Part shown: piece by piece, positions 46,056-58,160 of the stretch
How the letters are laid out: every line of letters begins with the position of its first letter
Position numbering within the stretch: position 1 is the first letter of the stretch
Assembly: GCF_040869045.1 (NCBI RefSeq)
Contig: NC_090319.1
Coordinates: 395,761,601-395,825,600, forward strand
Direction of reading: 5' to 3'
DNA: 64,000 bases
Origin: Eurosta solidaginis
Taxonomy: Eukaryota > Arthropoda > Insecta > Diptera > Tephritidae
Made by a program: the position numbers and the translations under genes
The notes under the pieces: generated by a model
The model's input: the letters and a program-made list of their open reading frames with translations, nothing else
Database searches by the model: none
Told to the model about the DNA's origin: nothing

Positions 46056-46580
46056 GTGTTGTGTCTTATTCCAAAAAAAACAAAAACTGTCACATGCTTT
46101 ATCTACAAACTAAATGCTAAATTTCTTAATCGTTGTCAAGAGAGTAAAGACTTGGGTGTAATTTTTGACTCCAAACTCTCTTTTTTTAGTCACACTGACT
46201 TCATTTTTTCAAAATTTGTTGCAATGGTTGGGTTCAGTAGACGTAACACCAGTGACTTTAAGGACCCTATGACATTGAATGCACTTTATTTATCCTTGGT
46301 CAGAAGTGGTGTTGAATATTGCTCAATAATATGAGATCCTTTCTATGAATCTAACTCCTATAAAATTGAGGGAGTTCAAAATTTTTTTACAAATATTGCT
46401 TTACGTATGCTTCACTGGCCAGACGGCTCCCATCACATACAAGGAGTTACAAATTGCTTGGACTTCAGGCTTTGCATGACTCATGCTTGCCTATAATGTA
46501 ATAAACTTTAGCACGAATTGCTCCGATTTATCTAATTTGTTCATTCCATATATTCCACTGCGTGATCTTCGGCATAATAG
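46056..46580 (+). pseudogene. Jockey-like ORF2 C-terminal fragment in TIR element copy 2
   Basis: [20 protein letters not shown] and SLVRSGVEYCSII are read at 46056-46334. A TGA stop then replaces the Trp codon of IIWDPF, and further pieces run to 46580 ([19 protein letters not shown]). It matches the fragment in copy 1, so the piece was captured before the element was copied. Confidence 0.85.
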
Positions 46581-46584
46581 ATTA

Positions 46585-47536
46585 CACAGGCTGACAGCAT
46601 CTCAGACCCTGGAACCGGACTATATATTTTCGAAGGATTTTGATGCGATGAAATCTGCTCTATCAGCTCTGGTTTTCGAGATATCCTAACCTAAAAGTGC
46701 AAAAAACACCGTTTTTGCCTATATTTGAGGTTTGTATCCTTGCAGATGTTTTCTTTCACCAAAATTATAGGGTGGCATTTTTACGTACAAGTCATATTCT
46801 TTCAAATGGCGTTGAGTTTGCTCAAATATCATTTTTTCGCTGAGATATCGTATTTTGAAATTTTGTGGTGTGGTAGGAGTGGTTTCTAGGGGTTAGGGGA
46901 TACGGAAGTTAATGGGTTAATAGTTAAGTTGGTTGGCCCACTTCTGGTGTGAGATATCTAGATAAACAAGACTTATTTTAGGAAAAATATGCGAGTAATC
47001 GCTTTCCCCAGTGGGTTAGCCTGCTTGCGGTATGATAGGGGTGGTTTCTAGGGGTTAGGGCTGTGTGTGGTACCCAAGGGTTAGATAGTGTAGGTGTGTG
47101 GTGAGTTACCAAACTTATGGTGTGAAACCAAATTTTAAGAAAAATAAGACTCCATTCAAGAAAATTAGTAATCGACTATATCATGTCTATGTAACTCAAT
47201 CGATTTTCAGGTGTAGGGAAATTTGGAAACATGAAAATTTCAAAATGCGATATCTCAGCGAAAGAAATGATATTTGAGCAAACTCAACGCCATTTGAAAA
47301 AATAAGACTTGTATTCAAAGATCCCATCCTTTAATTTTGGTGAAAGAAAACATCTGCAAGGCTACATAACCTCAAATATTGGCAAAAACGGTGTTTTTTG
47401 CACTTTAAGGTTAGGATATCTCAAAAACCAGAGCTGATAGAGCAAGGCCAGATTTGGATTCAGCGCATCATAAACCTTCGGAAATATATAGTCTAGTTTC
47501 TGGGTCTGAATAATGGTTGAATTTTGTCGGCCTGTG
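46585..47536. mobile_element. foldback DNA element with TTA duplication and empty site
   Basis: TTA flanks it at 46582-46584 and 47537-47539. The ends are CACAGGCTGACA and its inverse TGTCGGCCTGTG. The inverted arms are about 300 bp, including CTCTATCAGCTCTGGTTTT and TGGCGTTGAGTTTGCTCAAA. The central 330 bp is GT-rich with GGTTTCTAGGGGTTAGGG twice. The matching site in TIR element copy 1 (about 31787-31800) lacks it and has a single TTA. The CACAG start and 3-bp duplication are compatible with CACTA-type elements, but this is not proven. Confidence 0.85.
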
Positions 47537-48397
47537 TTATTTATCGAAATAACTCATAAAACTAATTATGCTATGAATGAACCTATAACTAGGACTATAC
47601 ATCTACATAGCAAATAGATTCAGTAGTGTTATTAATTTTAATAACAGCTTATATAAGTTTAAGCTTGAATTGTTTTCTACTTTTAACTAGTCTGTAAGAA
47701 AGCATGTAGTTATCGACATGTAAAAATTTAAGTAGATTATGGTTAGCGCAAAGCATTTATCACACACCAAAGGCATGTCTCAGTTGGGTGAATCCAATTT
47801 CAAGGGGTTGTGTTCGCAACCCTCTCAAGGGGTTGCCAGTGCAATATATAGCTTCTCCAACCCAATTGTCAACCTCACCTACCCGTGGCGTATCATGATT
47901 CATTGACAGCCGAGGCTCTGGCGACCCCAAGTACCTCATGGAGCTAGGGGGGTGGGGAAGGTGGGATGGCCTGGAAGGTTTAATGTGGTCATATAAATCG
48001 TTCCCGAGATGGTCGGGCTAGTACTTAATAGTGCTTTGTTACCGGAACGTAGCGGATCTATATCCGGCAAAGTGCCTTTATCGCTAATACAACAACAACA
48101 ACAACAACAAAGCATGTACTTTTAGACTGAATGAATTAAATAAGTAAATAAAATGCGCGTACAAAGAAATGACTAGTAATTCAGATTGATATTATTGACT
48201 GGTTGACTTAGCACATTTTTTTTGCACAGCTGACGACTTAGCACATTTACACATCATTGCCCACAGCACAAAAAAATTAAAAATTAAAATATTTTTTTTT
48301 TTTGTGATCGTTGTATTTTGAATTCAGTTTTAAAACTGCATTAAAATACAATTTTTCAAAAAAAGTGACTTAGCACAATTTCACATTAAGCTAACGA

Positions 48398-48895
48398 TAT
48401 ATGGTTTTGTTGTTTTTTATCGAGCGACTTTTTAAAGACGCTATCCTCTTTAGTCGCTGTTTATACATAAATACTTTTGTTGCTAGAACTTGTTACTTGA
48501 AGGGGATGGGGTGACGAGGAAAGCGGACGGGCATCCCGTCGTTTGTGCCCGGCAACTCGCTTTGCGTTTTAAATGCCTACGTTATCAGAAAAATGAAGAA
48601 AACCAACAAGTTGCCCGCACTTGGTGAAGATAAATCGAGCTACTAACAAAGTTCTTGTGTTAGCCGTCGCTCCTATGGGCTTCCGATCTACACTACTCTC
48701 ACTGGAGAAAGTGCAAGTCTATAAAAACTCCGTACTCAAAACTCTAGCGGAATGGCTCGTAATGACACATCTACATAGCCTCCCGTAAGTACTTTATGTT
48801 AAAGAGGAAATCGGGATGCCGAACAGGCAGTTCCTGCTTAATTGTTCCCAAACGGCAAGCAACTGCTTGATGCAGCTGAATAAACCCTGTTATTA
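48398..48895 (+). other. spacer with a possible LINE 3' remnant
   Basis: 48640-48890 can be read with frameshifts as VKEEIGMPNRQFLLNCSQT, a pattern like the post-RT region of some LINEs (compare [10 protein letters not shown] at 30450-30480). The frames are badly broken. Confidence 0.35.
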
Positions 48896-49584
48896 AGGGC
48901 TGTCATGGAATCCAAGTCGGTTTTGCGTTTTGTCGGAATTACAAACCAATATTGATTTAAATTGGTGTCATAAAACCGTATTGCTTTTGCTCTTTTCGAA
49001 TGTAAATAAAAGCGATGTTCGAATCAGCTGATTTGCAGTGTTATCGGTGCATCCCACATACCGGTATTTTGATAATCTAGACGACCGAAAGTCAATTTTG
49101 TAAAATGCATTAATTTATTTTAATAATGAATAAAATAGAAAGAGAACACAATAAAGTATTCACTCCACCCCCTCTCACGCGTTTTCGTCGCGTGCGCTAC
49201 CACCGTATTGGCAGTCAAAAGTTAATTGCTTATCACAATACACATATCTCGTTCGGCGTTCGGCAAACAACAAATCTTCAAAAAAGTAAAGTTAACTTAT
49301 TTAAAGTTATATGTCTCGTTTTAATGATGGAAATTGAAGCTTCAGATATGTTTTTTTCCAAATTTAATAAATATTTTATAGATTTTGTTCATTAATAACG
49401 TAATTTATCGAATTCTGTATAAGGAGAAATAGTGCATTTTTTACACATATTTTTTTTTATTTGTTAAGCTGAAAGTTATAGTTCCAAGTCCGTCCAAGCT
49501 TGAATTTCTTTTTCAGATTGTGTACATATGCTTTGAGATGTAGAATAAAGTAGAATTAGCCGCAGAAAACCGCAGATTAATTAA

Positions 49585-51560
49585 TTGTGGAATTTCAAAA
49601 GTTTCATGGAACAATTTTTTTTAAAAGCCTTTTCTATGCTTGTTATTTTTTGGTTTGTTGAAGGTTCTCAAGGCACTTCAGGTATTCGAATTGTGACTCG
49701 AAAATACCTATTCGACCGCATGCAAGCTCAGAATTTACCAAATTTGGACGAAAAATTAAACTTTTTACAACAGGAGCTTTTGTCAAGTGAAAAATACTCA
49801 CAAATCAAGAAAAAGTGGCAGCAAGTACATAAAAAGGAAGATGTTTTCCTATCAAAGTACAAGTCTTGGTTGGAAGGAGGTTTTGAATTAACTGTTTGCA
49901 GCAATACTGAAAAGACGCAAAACTGCAGAACTCAGGTCTACAGTAAAGGACAAAGACTTGATTATGCATGCTGCTTCAGTAGAGTTAATCAAAAGTGGAA
50001 AGAGAAATGCTTCTAAAGTATTAAAAGACACTCAAAACTCTCCGACACGTGCGACAAAATACTAAAAGGCATTTTCAAACACTGGGAAAAAAGAAATCCA
50101 CTCTTTATCACCAATGCAAGCATTGAAAATAATGATTGATGCTGATCTAGCAAGTGCTCAGTAGAAGTTATAAGGAACACATGTAAAAAAATTTGTCCCT
50201 GCTACACACTTATTCAAAAAGCAAAAAATGAATTGTATCCGCCTACTGAATCTATCAGAATTACATGCACTAGTGCCGAATGTGATTTACAGCCCTTTGG
50301 TCGATATTACAGTGAAACGCTTATTAACTTATTTGGGAGTAGTTCTTTCAGCATTTAAAGAACAAGAAAGATTGTCCCTGAAACTTATTTGTAAATGGGG
50401 ATGCGACGGCTCACAGCAGTCACAGATTAAACAAAAACAAGAAAGTGATACTGATTGTGATTCAAATATTTTCCAAACCTGTTTTGTTCCATTAAGGTTA
50501 GTCTGTGGAAAAAGTGATTTGGGAAAATCCAACGCCCTCTTCATCTCGTTTTTGTCGTCCTTTGAGGTTCCGGTTTATGAAAGAAAGTGTGGACATAACT
50601 AAAGAGGAAATTGAGTTCGTAACTGAATCTTTGAAATATCTGTCAGCTACGGATTTAGAATTAAATAGTTTAACCTTTAAAGTCAGTCACGTGTTCGTCA
50701 TGACAATGGTAGATGGCAAAGTGTGCAACGCTGCTTCTGGCACAACTTCTACCAGTAAGTGCTATATTTGTGGCGATACATCCAAAGATTTTAATCAGCT
50801 GCATTTAAAGCGCGATATTAACCACGAATGCCTTGAGTTTGGTTTATCTGTTTTGCACGCCAGGACAGGACTCTTTGAGAGTATTCTCCATCTTGCCTAC
50901 AAGTTGCCTGTTCGAAAATACAGAGAAAGAAAGACAGAAGCGGAAAAAATGCTCGATAAAGACAGGAAACTTGAAATCCAACAGAGATTCCGTAACGAGA
51001 CTGGCTTGCTTGTTGATATGTCAAAAGCTAACTTTGGAAACACGAATGATGGTAACATAAGCAGGAGATTTTTCGAAGATGCTGAAATAACCGGAATCAA
51101 CTATGATCTCATTTATCGGTTAAAAGTCATATTGGAGACAATTTCATGCGGAGATAAAGTGTACTCGGAGAAGTATGATAAATATGCATTTGACACAGCT
51201 CAGTTGTACGTTGAATTATGACCATGGCAGCCGATGACACCGACAATGCACAAAATACCTGTGCATGGTGTATTAATCATAAAAAATGCATTGGTGCCTA
51301 TTGGGCAACTTTCGGAGGAGGCTGCAGAAGCAGGGAATAAACATTTTAGAACTTACCGCCAAGACTTCGCAAGAAAATTTTCCCGAGAAAACTGCAATAG
51401 AGACATTTTTAATGGACTTTTTTTTAGTTCAGACCCTTTATTTAGCAGCACTAGAAATGTGAAAAGAGGAAAATTAAAATCATATTTACCTGAAAGGTTA
51501 AGTTTACTCATTCCGGCCCAACCTAACGAATCTGATTCATCAGATAATGAAAATTTGTAA
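49585..51560 (+). pseudogene. RAG1-core-like (Transib superfamily) transposase remnant
   Basis: Four open segments form one broken protein: 49585-50016, 50228-50602, 50505-51221 and 51234-51560. Frameshifts lie near 49965, around 50040-50230 (frame uncertain) and near 50510; one TGA at 51219-51221 sits before PWQPMTPTMHK. Three acidic positions fit the RAG1/Transib DDE triad: D at 50405-50407 in KWGCDGSQQ (RAG1 has SCDGMGD), D at 50712-50714 in TMVDGKVCN, and E at 51327-51329 in EEAAEAGNKHFR (RAG1 has NESGNKLFRRFR). A CYICG pair and HARTGLFESI lie between, where RAG1 has its zinc-binding insert. The assignment is from motif order, not from a search. It could belong to a sister family. Non-functional as it stands. 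Confidence 0.6.
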
Positions 51561-52063
51561 TTTTTTCCTTTAATTTGTTTCATTTTGCTTTAGTTCTTAT
51601 TGACGTACGTTTATTGATTGAATTAAATATTTTTTTTGGTTCAAATAATGTGTTTTATTTAACACCTTCTGTGGTATTGCATTAACTTTCCATGAAACTT
51701 GGCATTTGATAAATAAATAATTAAAACATTAATAATGATGTCTATTTTATATAATTTAACCTATAAATACCCAAAACAAATTTCATTTTCTATTTATTCT
51801 AGTACAAAATGGTTGTATCTTTAAAGATACCACGGTCATTTAAGGGTTAATAATTTAATAGTTCAATAAAACAAGTCCATTGTCTGAATGATGATGAATA
51901 AAAGTATTAAAGACTATAAAAAACGTTAAAATAGTTTTGGCCGCCTAGATTGTCAAAATACAAGTACGTGCATCGGCAATTTTGATGTTAATTTTTTTGG
52001 CAAAATTTTGTAAAATTAATTTTGTGCATTTAAACAGAAATAAACAAATTTATTGAGTGCAAA
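51561..52063. other. spacer between the two transposase remnants
   Basis: AT-rich. It contains TACCACGGTCATTTAAGGGTTAA at 51829-51851, possibly a transposon end, but no inverted partner was found by eye. Confidence 0.4.
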
Positions 52064-53318
52064 ATGGCATCAGTAGTTGTAGCATTTATGTTATTGGAAG
52101 ATGAAAGTTGTGAGAAGGTCAAAAGAAAAATTTTGAGAGATCGCAGCAATCCATTGGAGCTGTAAAAATATTCCTTAATGTGCGTTTTGAAATATTTATA
52201 GTGTACTTTCAGTTTCATTGCATACTATCGCATAAACAAAGAGGCTTTCCGAATGGTATTGGACACCATTGAAGGACATTTAACTCTTTCGAAAGTTCTG
52301 CCAGTGCTGCAACTAGCTGCTACGTTACGATTTTTAGCTGAAGGATCCTATCAAGGATCAGTTGGCAAGGATTCTAGCATAAGCGTAGGTAGAAGCACGG
52401 TGTCAACGATTTTAGATGATGTGCTCAACGTTATGAATAAGATAGTTTGCCCACAGTGGGTGAAATTAGAAATGGATGGTAACAAACAACGCAGATCAAG
52501 GGACTATTTTTATTCAAAGTACAAAATTCCCTCCATAATTGGTTACATTGACGGGACACATATAAAAATCATCAAGCCGAGTACTGACGAACATTTATTC
52601 TATAATCGGAAGGGATACTTCAGTGAGAATGCGATGATTGTAAGTATTATTTAATCTTAATTTTATTTTGCTTATAAAATGGATTGTATAACTATGTGAA
52701 AGGAATAATCTTTGTTTTTACTTGCACCCAACACAGTAGATCTGCGTAGCTTACAATATACATAAATATTATTCAAACAGATCGGAAGAAAATTATATAT
52801 ATGCGCATTTAGATTTGTGATACTGATATGAAAATTCGAACGGTCGACTGCACGGTATCCCGGCTCTATCCATGACTCTTTCATATGGAACGTTTGTAGC
52901 GCCAGAAAACATTTCTTTAGGTGACCGGACATCTAAATTGTTAGGAGATTGTGGATATGGCATAGAACCTTTTTTATTAACAGCATACAGAGATCCAAGC
53001 TGCAACTCCAAAGAATATAAATTTAATTTGGCGCATTCACCTGGTCGAAATATTGTAGAGCGAACAATAGGAGTGCTAAAAGGCAGATTTCGATGCTTAT
53101 TAGGCACCTTGCACTACAGGCCAGAAAAAGTGATTAAAATTGCAAACGTCTGTTGTGCGCTTCATAACATCTGCAGAAGCTACAACGTGGAATATAACGA
53201 AGGCAGCATTACTTTACCATCAAATAATATCGAGGAAAATGTTGAATCTCCACCTAGCGCTACACTGCAGAGTGAAGGCAAAATAATATTCAGGGATGAA
53301 ATAGCAAACAGTTTATAG
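52064..53318 (+). pseudogene. PIF/Harbinger transposase, frameshifted
   Basis: There are three exons with matching phases: 52064-52161 (MASVVVAFMLLEDES start), 52213-52639 and 52813-53318. Donor and acceptor pairs are GTAAAA/TTTCAG and GTAAGT/TTTAG. The DDE nuclease domain shows D in IGYIDGTHIKI, D in LLGDCGYGI and E in NIVERTIGVLKGRFR. Two frameshifts (about 52850 and 52915) interrupt the RYPGSIHDSFIW segment in exon 3. The family cuts and joins at TWA sites with a Myb-like partner, here encoded divergently at 53750-54422. Because all three acidic residues remain, decay seems fairly recent. Confidence 0.88.
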
Positions 53319-53749
53319 TAAAAATGTGCAATGCTTGATAGGTGCATATACATGTCTAAAATTTTTATTAAACACAACAAAAATGTATTTCTTTATTTAA
53401 TAGAAAAATTGATATATAAGTATATATATTAACTAAAACAAAATCTAATATATATTCATTAAAACAAAAATATCATCCATTCAACGTTTTCTACTTGATT
53501 AAATAAGGAATATTCAAGAGGTAATACATTTAATTTAATAAGGTAGGAATAAGGCACATTTTATTTAAGGTACTACAGTCACAACCAACACTTTGGAAAA
53601 TGGGAAATTATTTTTTTTTTTCCTGTTTTTCGAAATCAAACTTTTGGAGCTCGAGTTCGAGTTGCTGCTTTTTGATCTCATTTTTTTCCTGTAACGCTCG
53701 CAAAATATCTGCATTATTACGGATAAATTCATCCTTCAGCGCATTTACA

Positions 53750-54422
53750 GAGTTAGCCACAGATTCATTGCCTTTTTCTATGACTCTGACACTCGCCTGA
53801 TGTTGCTGGCATTTTCCTTTTCAATTTTTCTAAGCTCGTCCAATTTCTCATTTATTTCGAGCTTTTTCTCGTTGTCTTCATCTAAAACTTTTTTTAATCG
53901 CTCCCCCGTACTTTCAGTCCGTTGCCTTTTAGGAGTGCTGGTAACTGGAGACATTGGCCGCTTCGTAGACGTGGATGGTAATTCATCCCCACTTTCGTTA
54001 GGGCCAAGTTCATTACCAGCTACAACTTCCACAGACTTTGTCATGGTACAAATCCGCACTATTGTCTCTTCCGTTTGAGAAATTTGGTGCTTGGTGAAGG
54101 GTCCTCCACCAGTTGCTCGGGACTCGGTTTTATTTTGTGCGAGCTTTCTTTTTATGTCACTTTTCCACTCAGTCCATGTCTGTAAGTATACAGGAAACGG
54201 AGCAATTTAAAATTATATTACATAACGTTTAAGTACCAACTATGTTTTACGTTTCTCCACCCATTCACATCCTTCTGTGGTGGACCGGCGACGTAACTAA
54301 CTGTGGCCAAAGATCGTCAACAGTTGGCTTATCCCGCTTCGTTAAGCCCTTCGCAATATCTGTATATTTCTCCACAAATTCAATCAAAATACTGTTTTGC
54401 ATTGAATTATTATGCTTTCCCC
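53750..54422 (-). pseudogene. Harbinger Myb/SANT-like partner protein, frameshifted
   Basis: Minus-strand exon 1 (about 54422-54271) encodes MQNSILIEFVEKYTDIAKGL and VDDLWPQL, then after a frameshift AGPPQKDVNGWRN, the pattern of Myb/SANT-like DNA-binding domains in Harbinger ORF1. The intron has donor GTAAAA and acceptor TTACAG. Exon 2 (54181 downward) reads TWTEWKSDIKRKLAQNKT and ATGGGPFTKHQISQTEE. A charged coiled-coil-like tail (KKLEINEKLDELRKIEKEN) ends at about 53750. It lies tail to tail with the nuclease, the usual Harbinger layout. Its role is to bind DNA and carry the nuclease to the nucleus. Confidence 0.8.
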
Positions 54423-54729
54423 TATTAAGAATGAAAATATATGTAAATTTACATTTATTTTTATAAAATAAACCTTTATTTACTTAAATTTTTAGAAAAT
54501 ATTCAACTGCAAGAGAAAAACAACTATGAAAAAATGAAATCCAACGGCATTTAACTGATTGGTTTGTTTCCGATAGCAAAATCGAACCTAATGGATTCTA
54601 TGACACCTAAAACCGATACTAATTCCAATTCGAACATTGAACCGATAACATTGGATTTCACGACACCAAGGTAATTTTTTTGTCGTTTTTAAATCCGATT
54701 CCGACAACAATTGGATTCCATGACAGCCC

Positions 54730-55479
54730 TGATTAAAACCGTATTTTTGGACATAGAAAAGAGGAATGGTCACTTTTCCGAAAAATGCACGGATTCCTTG
54801 CATGATAAACTGTAAAAGAATAAAGAGCGGAGGTCTCAGATAAACATCAGAATCGTACTTCCTTGACTCTAGCTGGGAAAATAGGTGCCTTTAGTATCAC
54901 AGTCGGAAATTTCAGCCTCAACGAACATGGTTAATTGATTATTGCGAAAATGTTGTGTTAGCTTTGGCAGTTGTTGTGCTGCTCCTGTTACGATGGTTGG
55001 GTTTTTACAGCCAGAACCACATTTCAATCCCCCCAGGATTATTGCCAAAAAAAAAAAAGTTATAATTGTCCGAAAATGGTAAGATTAAGAATTAACCTGT
55101 CTAGTCCGTTGAACATCCCACTTTTTTTTTGTGGGGCTGTGTCATCAAAGGAAACGAAAGGAAATCTAATTACTCGATTACCGATACCGAAGTCGAAAGC
55201 GTAACAAAACCGAAATAAATGGTGGAAAATAAATGGTGGATCAAGGCCTCGAGTAAACCCAAGTAGTGTGCATTTTATTTTTACTTTTATTTGAAGTTCG
55301 TATAGACAATCGATGTACTAAATCTCAAAGTCTTAAGTCTGCAATGCTTGGTTTGTTCAGAAAAAGACATCAGTTATTTCTTGATCATATTTAATTAAAT
55401 TTTTCAATCATATAAAATAAAGTTTTGGAATCATTTTTGAATACGATTATGATGCATTTTCCATTGTATATATGATACA
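54730..55479. other. intergenic, nothing recognised
   Basis: No supported gene. Short frames here show no domain. Confidence 0.5.
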
Positions 55480-55985
55480 TAATTAGATACTACGGAAGTG
55501 AGCTTTTTGAACCGCAGGTAATTAGCAATAACTAACTTGACCGATATACACACACGACTGCAACACATATCGGGTAAGATCATAAACATCTTAGAATATG
55601 ATAACGAAGTCAAATATACAAAACATATTCAAGACTAAAAGTAGTGTAAATGCTGCTCCAAACCTACGTTTTCCCCTATCATTTCTCCAGATGCGGCTTC
55701 CCAGAAGAGACATACTGGATGAAACTGATGCGCGGAAGTCGTGAGCTGTTTTAACCGTTGGTAAATTCAGCTTGATCGATACACCTGGACCCGGCTTCAA
55801 CATCCCCCATGAGCTATGATTGTCAAAAACAGCAAGTTATTTTTAAAGAATGATATGAGACATAGTAAAATCGAGATTTTTAAAGTGACTTCGTTACCAT
55901 GATTTCAGATGATGATCATAGATGATGTTGGATGTTGTAGTCGTGTGTGTGTACATCGGTCAAGTTACCCAGCGGACCAAATGCT
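55480..55985. repeat. interspersed repeat with inverted arms, shared with 28785-29150
   Basis: 55535-55612 (CTTGACCGATATACACACAC onward to GATAACGAAGTC) is roughly inverted at 55885-55965 (GACTTCGTTACCATGATTTC onward to ACATCGGTCAAG). The region between matches 28785-29010 in part. It is probably a non-autonomous foldback element. Confidence 0.65.
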
Positions 55986-56361
55986 CACCAATGATACCCC
56001 ATTTGAGCGATTTTTAAACAGATAAAAATCTCGCAAATGCATCTGAAAACGATAGCAATATTATTCATGTTATAGGCTTTTTTGGTACTTCTGCGTAGTC
56101 GGATAAAATATTTCATTTGATACATTTTCGACTCAAATTAGATACTGAAATAATTTTTTTCCGAGTCGGAAACAATATTATATACATAAGTATCAAAAAG
56201 GATATTGCAAAATGATCACAAGGAATAGGATGGGCGAATTTTTCAGTTGTTCCGTTTCCCGTTGTGTTCCCCTATATTAAATACATTGAAGCGCACTTGA
56301 GGCGTTTAGACGCGTACTTTGCACAGCATTTATTTGCGTATAATAAAACTATAATATAAAA

Positions 56362-56747
56362 ATAAATAATAGTTTAAAAAAAACTAAAAAAAACACGCTT
56401 TTATAGCAAACCGAACTACAAAATAGAAAATAATTTTCAATTAAAAAGAGGTTATATAACAGTAGTAGAAGGTCAAACAATCCTTTATAGTTAATCACCT
56501 CAAAATAAAATTATAATAAAATTTAAGTTATTAACAGAATAAATTAATTCGCAGTAATAAATAATAGTTTAAAAAAACTAAAAAACACGCTTTTATAGCA
56601 AACCGAACTAAAAAATAGAAAATAATTTTCAATTAAAAAGAGGTTATATAACAGTAGTAGAAGGTCAAACAATCCTTTATAGTTAATCACCTCAAAATAA
56701 AATTATAATAAAATTTAAGTTACTAACAGAATAACTTAATTCACAGT
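56362..56747. repeat. tandem duplication, 2 units of about 193 bp
   Basis: The sequence from ATAAATAATAGTTTAAAAAA through AACAGAATAA is repeated almost exactly; GGTCAAACAATCC stands at 56471 and 56663. AT-rich and non-coding. Confidence 0.95.
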
Positions 56748-56959
56748 AAAAACCGTGGGGTGCTTGATATTGAATGTTACAATCATTCTATTGGCAACTA
56801 TCTAAGATATGAAATGTAGTCAAATGCACTCCAGATTCCGTTACATACATACAATGGATACATAGATACATAGATAGATACAGACCAAGCTAATAAAAGC
56901 GTGTTAAAAAAGGGCTCCAGTATGCTCTTTCGTAGATGTGCCATGCATCCATTTCTGTC

Positions 56960-57510
56960 ATTAATAAAGGAATGCGTTTTTCGCAATATGTGCAAGGTTT
57001 CAAATCTATGGCCATTTGGGGTGGTCATAAGTTCAATTGACCTAATGTTCGTTAACTTTATGTCACCCCACCATCACATTATTGCATTGTTATCGAGCCT
57101 TGATATGTGTGCGAAGTTCCAATCAAACTTATGGCCATTCAAAGTGGTAATAAGGCCAATTGACCTTATGGCCGTTGACCTTATGTCACCACACCATCAC
57201 ATTAATGCATTGTCATCGACGCTTGACACGTGTGAAAAGTTTCAATCAAACTTATGGCAATTCAAAGTGGTAATAAGGCCAATTGACCTTATGGCCGTTG
57301 ACCTTATGTCACCACACCATCACATTAATGCATTGTCATCGAGCCTTGATATGTGTGCAAAGTTTCAATCAAACTTATGGCCATTCAAGGTGGTAATAAA
57401 GCCAATGGACCTTATGGCCGTTGACCTTATGTCACCACACCATCACATTAATGCATTGTCATCGGTCCTTGATACGTATGCAAAGTTTCAAATTAATCAG
57501 ACTTCTAGAA
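56960..57510 (+). repeat. 123-bp minisatellite with an open frame
   Basis: GCATTGT stands at 57084, 57207, 57330 and 57453, so the period is exactly 123 bp for four units. Because 123 is 41 codons, a 205-codon frame (56901-57518) stays open and reads LMSPHHHINALSS repeatedly. The open frame follows from the period and I do not call it a gene. The array is flanked by the near-direct repeat AAGCTAATAAAAGCGTGTTA (56888 and 57553). Confidence 0.9.
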
Positions 57511-58160
57511 ACCGGTGAAAATTAAGCTCAAAGATTCCGTTACATACAGGCCAAGCTAATAAAAGCGTGTTAATAAGTCGGGTTTTCCTTCCTGACGCTA
57601 TAACTCCAGAACACACGAACCGATTTTGCATTCGTTCGAAAGGTCTCGGGCTCCGTGAGGTTTGTAGCAAAGAAAATTCAGGATCGACGCACAGGGTCTC
57701 GAGATATAGGCCAAAACGTGGACCCGGGTATCCCTAGAATGTGTTTATAGAATATGGATAACAAATGAAAGCTGTTGATGAGTGCTTTAGTAGAGGGTAA
57801 TTTCCATACCTATTGGTGACTAGGGTCTCGAGATATAGGCCAAAACGTGGATCAGGGTAACACCATGTTGTGTTTTTACATTATGGATATCAAATTGAAG
57901 CTGTTGATGTGTGCTTTAGTACAGAGTAAGTTTTATGCCGCTGGGTGACTAGGATCTCGAGATATAGGCCAAAACGTGGACCCGGATACACCTTGAATGT
58001 TTTTTACATTATGGGTATCAAATTGAAGCTGTTGCTGTATGCTTTACTACAGAGTAAGTTTTACAACGCTGAGTGACTAGGATCTCGAGATATAGGCCAA
58101 AACATGGACCCGGATACCACTAGAATGTGTGCGTATTATGGATATCAAATGAAAGCTGTT

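Larger units (their letters stand above)
45645..48397. mobile_element. unnamed TIR element copy 2
   Basis: This is the same family as 30905-34501, opposite orientation. The left end is CGTCAGCTTAATGTGAAAAT and the right end its inverted counterpart (ATTTCACATTAAGCTAACG). ATAT flanks both ends (45640-45643 and after 48397), again a 4-bp duplication. Subterminal GTGCTAAGTC-type words lie near 45662, 45835, 48207, 48238 and 48369. The interior has a Jockey-like fragment (46056-46584 and 47537-47545) and a LINE 3' fragment ending in (CAA)n (47760-48115). A 952-bp foldback element is inserted. No transposase frame. Confidence 0.82.
48896..54729. mobile_element. PIF/Harbinger-type element, decayed, with nested RAG1-like remnant
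   Basis: The terminal repeat AGGGCTGTCATGGAATCCAA at 48896-48915 is inverted at 54710-54729. The flanks TAA (left) and TGA (right, one mismatch) fit the 3-bp TWA duplication of PIF/Harbinger. The two proteins of this superfamily are both present in the right part: a nuclease at 52064-53318 (plus) and a Myb/SANT-like partner at 53750-54422 (minus). The left 3 kb holds an unrelated transposase remnant (49585-51560), probably a nested insertion whose ends I could not fix. Confidence 0.75.

Noticed and set aside
51353..51583. Minus-strand frames inside the RAG1-like region
   Set aside because: They are shadows of the plus-strand coding, which carries the recognisable motifs.
56901..57518. 205-codon frame with repeated His-rich units as a protein gene
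   Set aside because: A tandem period of 123 bp keeps any open unit open; nothing else supports coding.
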